From the NCBI GenBank assembly GCA_003566795.1, contig PXBU01000421.1, positions 1-6,190 of the forward strand: 6,190 nucleotides of DNA, read 5' to 3'. Source of the DNA: Puniceicoccaceae bacterium. Its GTDB lineage: Bacteria > Verrucomicrobiota > Verrucomicrobiia > Opitutales > Coraliomargaritaceae. Positions 1-6,190 of this stretch are shown one piece after another. Under the pieces are notes generated by a model that ran no database searches, was not told where the DNA came from, and was given only the letters and a program-made list of their open reading frames with translations. How positions within the stretch are numbered: the first letter of the stretch is position 1; the number at the start of each line of letters is the position of its first letter. The position numbers were made by a program, and so were the translations under genes.

Positions 1-1
1 G

Positions 2-1396
2 GCCGAAGTCCTTTCCATTGCTGAGCCACATCTAGATAAGCGTGGGTTGCAGAAATTTGAAATAGCCTTCGGCGATGCGGTGAAAACGGTGATCGTGGAG
101 CGCCAATACATAGATAAAGATTATCGTGATACCTTCTCCAATTATCATTCGCGCCGTTTCAAAACGCCTGATCCGACATGCTTAAGACTGCACTTTTTTA
201 AGGAGCTTTTGGAAAAGTCTTCTTTTACGGACGTAGAATACATGCAGAGGAATTATTTGGGTTACTCTGTGATCCGGCCGACTCGACCAAATTGCGTGGG
301 TCGAACGCTGGTTGCGCCTGTTCAGTCCCGCATGGGGGAGGCCCATATCCGGACTTGTGTTGAGGTCGTCCACTTGTTGGGTCTTTCTCTAAAGATCGTA
401 GGGTTCCCCTTTATTAGCCAGGACGGAGATGTAACCAGCTGTGCTCAGTCTGCCCTGTGGACAGTATTTCGTTACTTCAGTAACCGGTATTCCAGGTATG
501 GTGAGATACACCCGTATCAAATTGGGGCGCTCACCAGTGATTATTCAACAGGGAGCCGTCTCTTTCCATCGGACGGGCTCCATATGTGGCAGATGGGAGA
601 GGCATTTCGCAGAAGTCGCTTTGAGCCATTGATTTATACACGGCACGAACATAAGGAGGAATTCGAGCATCTACTTTATACTTATATCGAGTCAGGCATA
701 CCTTGCTTAGTGGGTGTTCCTGGTCATGTGGTGGCAGCTTACGGGCATTTTTCCGATATTGAAGCTTCTCTGATACCCAATGACAAGCGATGGCATTACT
801 CATCGCAGTTCAATCGGGGGCTGGTCATTAGTGACGATAATACCTATCCTTACCAGCCGCTTCACAAACAAGGGCCAGCTAAACCAACCGATTCCAGGTA
901 TAAATTTGACGAGATCGACAGCTTTATTGCTCCCCTTCCGGATAAGGTATACCTGAGTCCGGAAGGGTTCAAGGAAGCAGCGGAAAGGACGTTGCGGAAA
1001 TTTATTTCTTCATCGCCTGGATTGGCTGGCGAAACTTTATTACTGCGCATCTTTTTGACGACGTGCACATCCTATAAAGGGCGCATTGTTGAACGTAAAA
1101 TGGGCCACCCTAATGTGGCACAGATTTACCGCTATCTGCCGATGCCCCACTTTATTTGGGTTTGCGAAATCTCGATGCCGGAATTGTTTGAAAAACGCAA
1201 AATTTTGGGTGAGATTGTTTGGGATGCGACCCGTAATGGTTATGAAACTTCTGGTTTGGTTGCTTGTCATTTGCCAGAGACGGTCATCTTCGATGGAGGT
1301 TCTGCACTTAATGGCCCGGAACACCTGATTAAATCAAACTTGCAAAATTCCTCTCCTTATACTCTTTACGTGAGCAACCTAAGCCAAATTGACTAA
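2..1396 (+). CDS. Papain-like / C39-like cysteine peptidase-fold protein, 5' partial
   Basis: The frame is open from the first bases of the window, so the true start is probably upstream. TTG at 47 is the first possible start inside, but it has no clear Shine-Dalgarno and at least 15 open codons precede it. Numbering from that TTG (449 residues), a core resembling papain-like/C39 peptidases is visible: Gln125 seven residues before Cys132 in SCAQSALW, His227 in GHVVAAYGH, and Asp263/Asp264 in ISDDN. These would form an oxyanion-hole Gln plus a Cys-His-Asp triad. The N-terminal part (YIDKDYRDTFSNY, then RLHFF and GYSVIRPT) and the C-terminal third match no domain I can name. There is no signal peptide or membrane segment in the visible part, so it is probably cytoplasmic. 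It resembles a family of hypothetical proteins I recall, but I know no function. Peptidase, transglutaminase-like or inactive roles are all possible. The next gene starts 9 bp downstream. Confidence 0.8.
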   Translation, partial: AEVLSIAEPHLDKRGLQKFEIAFGDAVKTVIVERQYIDKDYRDTFSNYHSRRFKTPDPTCLRLHFFKELLEKSSFTDVEYMQRNYLGYSVIRPTRPNCVGRTLVAPVQSRMGEAHIRTCVEVVHLLGLSLKIVGFPFISQDGDVTSCAQSALWTVFRYFSNRYSRYGEIHPYQIGALTSDYSTGSRLFPSDGLHMWQMGEAFRRSRFEPLIYTRHEHKEEFEHLLYTYIESGIPCLVGVPGHVVAAYGHFSDIEASLIPNDKRWHYSSQFNRGLVISDDNTYPYQPLHKQGPAKPTDSRYKFDEIDSFIAPLPDKVYLSPEGFKEAAERTLRKFISSSPGLAGETLLLRIFLTTCTSYKGRIVERKMGHPNVAQIYRYLPMPHFIWVCEISMPELFEKRKILGEIVWDATRNGYETSGLVACHLPETVIFDGGSALNGPEHLIKSNLQNSSPYTLYVSNLSQID

Positions 1397-1400
1397 AGGA
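1397..1400 (+). promoter_or_regulatory. Shine-Dalgarno of the 59-residue gene
   Basis: AGGA lies immediately after the TAA stop of the C39-like gene and five bases before the ATG at 1406. The placement supports this start and suggests translational coupling to the upstream gene. Confidence 0.7.
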
Positions 1401-1405
1401 AACCT

Positions 1406-1581
1406 ATGACCGATCTGGTAATTGTCCCCGACCTCGCAGATGATTTTACGCCTGCTTTCGACTCCGAAGAGGAGTATGCCAAATTCCGCGAAGAGTTTTC
1501 CGAAGAAATGCAGGAAGTTCTCTTGGAGCAAAGCCGCGCCCGTGCGCGCAGCGAAGAAGAAATTCGTCGTAAGCGAGTTTT

Positions 1582-1585
<4 letters not shown>
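1406..1585 (+). CDS. Small charged protein of unknown function (59 aa)
   Basis: ATG at 1406 follows an AGGA Shine-Dalgarno at good spacing and opens a frame of 59 codons ending in TAG. I do not recognise the family. The first 20 residues are mixed and fairly acidic (MTDLVIVPDLADDF). Residues about 21 to 56 are very rich in Glu, Arg and Lys, with a pattern expected of one long amphipathic helix (EEEYAKFREEFSEEMQEVLL), and the end is basic (RRKRVF). There is no membrane segment, Cys or His. Its 9-bp spacing behind the C39-like gene suggests one transcript and possibly a physical partner such as an inhibitor, antitoxin or adaptor; this is inference only. Its stop overlaps the stop of the convergent M3 gene, so no separate terminator fits between them. 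Confidence rests on the Shine-Dalgarno, the spacing and the plausible composition. Confidence 0.7.
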
Positions 1586-3765
<2,180 letters not shown>

Positions 3766-3778
3766 GGATTAATCGTAA

Positions 3779-4393
3779 TCAGTTGTTGAATTTGTTGTTG
3801 GACAGAATCACCGCTTTTACTTGATCCCACGTTTGTCCCGTCAGGTCAATCGGATCGGGGTCTTGTTCGGCGTCGTCGAAATAACTGAGGGATTTTTCCA
3901 CGTTCCAGCGGCTGGCGTTAGGATACTTTTGCGCAAAGAAGGAAAGCAAGGTTTTCCGGTCATACTCGTCCAGCAGCAGAGCGTAATCCCAAAAGTCCTT
4001 TTTGCTGCCACGATTGGCGATCGCATTGAGTTTCATGGCGGCGATGTCCGCGACGGAAAGCATGCGGATGCCATCGATGGTTTCGACACCTTCAATCAGC
4101 GGGTATTGGTGTGCGATGAAGTCGGTTTTGATCCCATTGATCTGGCCGACCAGGGTGTTTTGTGCGGTAGCGGCTTCTCGAAGCGAATAGTTGCCTTCGA
4201 TCCATTGGCTGAGCCGGGATGCCTCGAAAGGGTGGTGGGTGAACAGATCGAGATCGATTGACTTGCGGTGCCCAAAGCGCAGGGCCAGTGCCGTGCCCCC
4301 GACCAGATAGAAATTCTCAAGCTCCGCCGCGGCCATCAGCTTGTGGAGCAGGGAGGCCAACTCTTCGGAAACGGTCTCGAAGTGGAGGCTCAT
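3779..4393 (-). CDS. AbiEii/DUF1814-type nucleotidyltransferase, putative toxin
   Basis: The 204-residue protein shows the signature of the DUF1814 (AbiEii) nucleotidyltransferases. VGGTALALRFGHRKSIDLDLF holds the Gly-Gly-Thr motif (32-34) and the metal-binding pair Asp47 and Asp49. A third acidic residue is likely Asp91 in KTDFI. The downstream block MKLNAIANRGSKKDFWDY carries Lys121, Lys132, Asp133 and Asp136. Known members such as AbiEii and MenT act as toxins by transferring nucleotides to targets including tRNA; the activity here is inferred. I chose ATG at 4393 over GTG at 4405 because it forms an ATGA overlap with the upstream gene, implying translational coupling; no Shine-Dalgarno is evident. 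It is shorter than classical AbiEii (about 300 residues), but the core is complete. It precedes the M3 gene by 13 bp. The family is confident; toxin function is moderately so. Confidence 0.85.
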   Translation of the reverse strand: MSLHFETVSEELASLLHKLMAAAELENFYLVGGTALALRFGHRKSIDLDLFTHHPFEASRLSQWIEGNYSLREAATAQNTLVGQINGIKTDFIAHQYPLIEGVETIDGIRMLSVADIAAMKLNAIANRGSKKDFWDYALLLDEYDRKTLLSFFAQKYPNASRWNVEKSLSYFDDAEQDPDPIDLTGQTWDQVKAVILSNNKFNN

Positions 4394-4686
4394 TGTGACC
4401 AGCACTGGGCGCGGTTATAAGCACGGAAAGCTTCCCGGCTCAGGCCGAACTGATTGGCGAAAAATGCGATTGTCTTACGGGAGAGCGAGGGCGCAGTAAG
4501 GAGACTCCCTTTGATTCTTGATTCACCATAGTATGCCCACGCAGCGCTCACGTCCTCGCGAGTGCCCCGTTCCACGATACGAATAATTAGGAAATCGGCA
4601 TGCGCCTCGGGATCGACGCTACCGCGCTCGACATCCCAAAAAAGTGCGTTTGAGAGCCGAGCCAAAAATTTTTCCCTCGCTGCCAT
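4390..4686 (-). CDS. Small partner of the nucleotidyltransferase (DUF6922-like), putative antitoxin
   Basis: This 98-residue protein has the pattern LSNALFWDVERGSVDPEAH, then FLIIRIVERGTREDV, and a C-terminal stretch with KTIAFFANQFGLSREAFRAY. From memory this resembles the small DUF6922-type proteins found directly upstream of AbiEii-like nucleotidyltransferases. Its TGA overlaps the next gene's ATG (ATGA at 4390-4393), so the two are almost certainly co-expressed. By position it would be the antitoxin or an accessory subunit. It lacks the winged-helix plus long C-terminal domain layout of classical AbiEi antitoxins, so this is not a standard AbiE pair. ATG at 4686 is the natural start, but no Shine-Dalgarno is obvious. 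There is no membrane segment. It could also be a substrate-recognition subunit. Confidence 0.75.
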   Translation of the reverse strand: MAAREKFLARLSNALFWDVERGSVDPEAHADFLIIRIVERGTREDVSAAWAYYGESRIKGSLLTAPSLSRKTIAFFANQFGLSREAFRAYNRAQCWSQ

Positions 4687-4942
4687 ATCACAAAGAATGC
4701 CAGCCTCGGGTCTTCGTTCAAGTTTTCTTCATGCAATAAGATTGATCAGAAGCATGGATAATAATTAGCCTGGCAAAATATATCTTATTCGAGGGATGAT
4801 TCGTTGCTTTTTTTTTGTGATGGGAATGCAAAGGTGCAAGATTTCGAGAATGGGAGCGCGATTTACCATTAATTGTCGGGTTGGTTAAGGTGCCTTTGGT
4901 CGTTCGTTGCTGCCTTTTTCGCTTCGACATTGAGGGGGAATT
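4687..4942. other. Divergent intergenic region between the toxin-antitoxin-like operon and the M48 operon
   Basis: This 256-bp stretch is A+T-richer than its surroundings and must hold promoters for both outward-reading operons, but no convincing paired -35/-10 was found on either strand. Visible structure: a perfect 8-bp inverted repeat (AATAAGAT at 4735-4742 and ATCTTATT at 4782-4789, 39-bp spacer), a TGATCA palindrome at 4743-4748, and nine T at 4808-4816 without a GC stem before it. A 70-codon minus-strand frame here (4718-4930) has a low-complexity, unlikely product and is not called. Confidence 0.6.
4933..4938 (+). promoter_or_regulatory. Strong Shine-Dalgarno of the 48-residue ORF
   Basis: AGGGGG sits four bases before the GTG at 4943. 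It is among the strongest ribosome-binding signals in the window and is the main reason to accept the GTG start. Confidence 0.65.
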
Positions 4943-5089
4943 GTGAGACCCCTAACGGACTATCGGATCGCTTGCTTGAGAGTTTACGATGCATGGCTGT
5001 TTGAGTCGGCCCAAGGCACCGACGCAGCCGAGGTCGGCGCACTCGGAGAGACTGCGGCCGACTGGCTCGACTTCGATTTCGGACTATGA
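4943..5089 (+). CDS. Small acidic protein of unknown function, coupled to the M48 gene (48 aa)
   Basis: GTG at 4943 follows AGGGGG at good spacing and opens a 48-codon frame. Its TGA overlaps the ATG of the M48 gene as ATGA, and an in-frame stop at 4931-4933 rules out a longer version. The product begins MRPLTDYRIACLRVYDAWLF and ends acidic and aromatic (WLDFDFGL). It is net acidic, with no membrane segment or signal peptide, and I recognise no family. The M48 gene lacks its own Shine-Dalgarno, so this ORF may deliver ribosomes to it, either as a leader ORF or as a real small partner of the peptidase. Which of these is unknown. Confidence 0.6.
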   Translation: MRPLTDYRIACLRVYDAWLFESAQGTDAAEVGALGETAADWLDFDFGL

Positions 5090-6144
5090 GGATAGGTCCT
5101 GCAAAATTTTACGATGGGCGCTCGCCGGTTGCCACTGCTGTCGACCTCGAAATTGATACAGAAAAGCATGAGCTGCTGATCAAACCGCAAAATGAATCGA
5201 GTGTTGATGCCAGCGTTGCGGCAGCGATCACGGCGATACCGCTGGCTCGGCTTAAACTGGAGGCCCCCCTGGGGCAGGGTAACTGGGCGCTACGGTTGCC
5301 AGAGCGCGCGGTTCTCGAGTGTCCGTCCGAAGCTTATGACCCCCTGACAGAGTTTCTGCGGCCGAGCATCGGCGCGCGCTTATCCAGGAAGGCCGAGCGC
5401 AGCCTCCGGATCGCCCTGGCCGCATTTGTGCTCAGTTTGTTGTCGATCTTCCTGTTTTTTCAGTTCGGAATTCCAGTGATAGCAGGAAAGGCGGCTGAAA
5501 AAGTGCCTCCAGAAATCGAAGCCGCCATCACGCGGGAAGCATTGCGCGTCTTGGACCGGATGTGGTTTGAGCCCAGCGAGCTCGGGCCCGCCAGAAAAGA
5601 AGAGTTGCGCGACGGCTTCGCGGAACTGGCGGTGCGGCTCTCCGATCCGCCGGACTACCGCATTCTCTTTCGCCGCAGCAAGATCGGCCCCAACGCATTC
5701 GCACTGCCCGCAGGGACGATTGTGATGACCGACGAGCTGGTTGAATTTCTTGATTCCGATGAACAAATTTATGGCGTCCTGGCACACGAACTCGGGCACA
5801 TTGACCACAACCACGGAATGCGTGCCGCGCTGCAAGCCTCGGGACACGCACTCTTCGTAACTTTTTTCATGGGAGATGTGACCGCCACACTCTCGGTAGC
5901 TGCCGCGCTTCCTTCGGTTCTCTTCGAAACGGGGCACTCCCGCAAGTTTGAGCGCGAGGCCGACACCTATGCCACCCAGTTTGCCCTAAAAACCGGGTTC
6001 GGCCCGGAGCATTTGATCCACGCGCTCGAAAAGCTTACCGAGCGTTACGGAGACAGCACGGGCCTTACACTCCTTTCCACGCACCCACCGACCGCAGAGC
6101 GGGCGGAGTTGATCCGTTCCGTAGCGAGGGATGCTGCGCCGTAG
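5086..6144 (+). CDS. Membrane-anchored M48 family zinc metallopeptidase
   Basis: The 352-residue protein has three parts. Residues 1-92 form a mostly beta N-terminal domain (PAKFYDGRSPVATAV at its start, then IPLARLKLEAPLGQGNW and LPERAVLECP) that resembles DUF7092 found in related M48 proteins. Residues about 108-133 form one hydrophobic helix (IALAAFVLSLLSIFLFFQF), the likely membrane anchor. From about 140 comes the M48 catalytic domain: HELGH at 234-238, the third zinc ligand Glu289 in ExxAD (EREAD), and STHPPTAER near the end with conserved His333. Substrate elements such as NAFALPAGTIVMTDELVE (203-220) match the family. It probably works in membrane or envelope protein quality control, like HtpX or BepA relatives, but it has only one clear membrane anchor and no TPR repeats. 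The ATG at 5086 is set by the domain start and the ATGA overlap; no Shine-Dalgarno precedes it. Confidence 0.95.
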   Translation: MRIGPAKFYDGRSPVATAVDLEIDTEKHELLIKPQNESSVDASVAAAITAIPLARLKLEAPLGQGNWALRLPERAVLECPSEAYDPLTEFLRPSIGARLSRKAERSLRIALAAFVLSLLSIFLFFQFGIPVIAGKAAEKVPPEIEAAITREALRVLDRMWFEPSELGPARKEELRDGFAELAVRLSDPPDYRILFRRSKIGPNAFALPAGTIVMTDELVEFLDSDEQIYGVLAHELGHIDHNHGMRAALQASGHALFVTFFMGDVTATLSVAAALPSVLFETGHSRKFEREADTYATQFALKTGFGPEHLIHALEKLTERYGDSTGLTLLSTHPPTAERAELIRSVARDAAP

Positions 6145-6159
6145 GTGTGTTCAGGGTCC

Positions 6160-6185
6160 TAAAATAAGGTAGCTGATTTATTTTA
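6160..6185 (+). terminator. Possible weak AT-only hairpin after the M48 gene
   Basis: TAAAATAA (6160-6167) and TTATTTTA (6178-6185) are perfect inverted repeats around a 10-base loop, 15 bp after the stop of the M48 gene. The stem has no G or C, so it would be weak, and the window ends directly after. It could end transcription in either direction or be chance. Confidence 0.25.
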
Positions 6186-6190
6186 TTAGA

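Noticed and set aside
47..49. TTG as the true start of the C39-like gene
   Set aside because: The frame is open to the window edge and no Shine-Dalgarno precedes the TTG, so a 5'-truncated gene is more likely.
4403..4405. GTG start for the nucleotidyltransferase, four codons longer
   Set aside because: The ATG at 4391-4393 forms the typical ATGA overlap with the upstream gene, and the extra residues match nothing in the family.
4808..4816. Rho-independent terminator at the run of nine T
   Set aside because: No GC-rich stem precedes the T run on the + strand, and no upstream + strand gene would end there.
4718..4930. 70-codon minus-strand frame in the divergent intergenic region
   Set aside because: The product is low complexity and rich in Lys, Asn, His and Ser, with no Shine-Dalgarno before its ATG. 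It lies across the only space available for the promoters of both operons.
5380..5937. 185-codon minus-strand frame opposite the M48 gene
   Set aside because: It lies wholly inside the catalytic domain of a confidently assigned gene and shows no family pattern.

Overview
The window is compact bacterial chromosomal DNA. It carries seven protein-coding genes, two of them under 60 codons, and no RNA gene, insertion sequence or CRISPR array that I can see. The organism cannot be fixed from the sequence. Short heptamer arrays of the GTTSRAY type inside a coding gene, an M3 oligopeptidase of OpdA/PrlC type, and an M48 peptidase with an N-terminal domain like DUF7092 would all fit a member of the Verrucomicrobiota/PVC group. 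That is an impression from memory, not a result. Base composition is mixed: the M3 gene is visibly GC-rich, while the first gene and the 4.7-4.95 kb intergenic stretch are richer in A+T.

Layout. (1) From about 1 to 1585 on +: a 5'-truncated gene for an uncharacterised papain-like/C39-like protein, followed after 9 bp by a gene for a 59-residue charged protein with its own Shine-Dalgarno. (2) From 1582 to 4686 on -: a three-gene run, read leftward. It consists of a 98-residue protein, an AbiEii/DUF1814-type nucleotidyltransferase joined to it by an ATGA overlap, and, 13 bp further on, an M3 zinc oligopeptidase. The M3 gene meets the 59-residue gene tail to tail, and their stop codons overlap within TTAG. 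(3) From 4687 to 4942: a 256-bp divergent intergenic region. (4) From 4943 to 6144 on +: a 48-residue GTG-started ORF with a strong Shine-Dalgarno, joined by ATGA to a membrane-anchored M48 metallopeptidase. A weak AT-only hairpin lies near the right edge.

How they may work together. The 98-residue protein and the nucleotidyltransferase form a plausible toxin-antitoxin-like pair. The M3 and M48 enzymes look like ordinary peptide and protein turnover functions. The C39-like protein with its small partner is the least understood unit and the best candidate for something undescribed. The most striking sequence structure is a set of in-frame 7-bp repeat arrays that put two extra loops into the M3 peptidase without breaking its frame.
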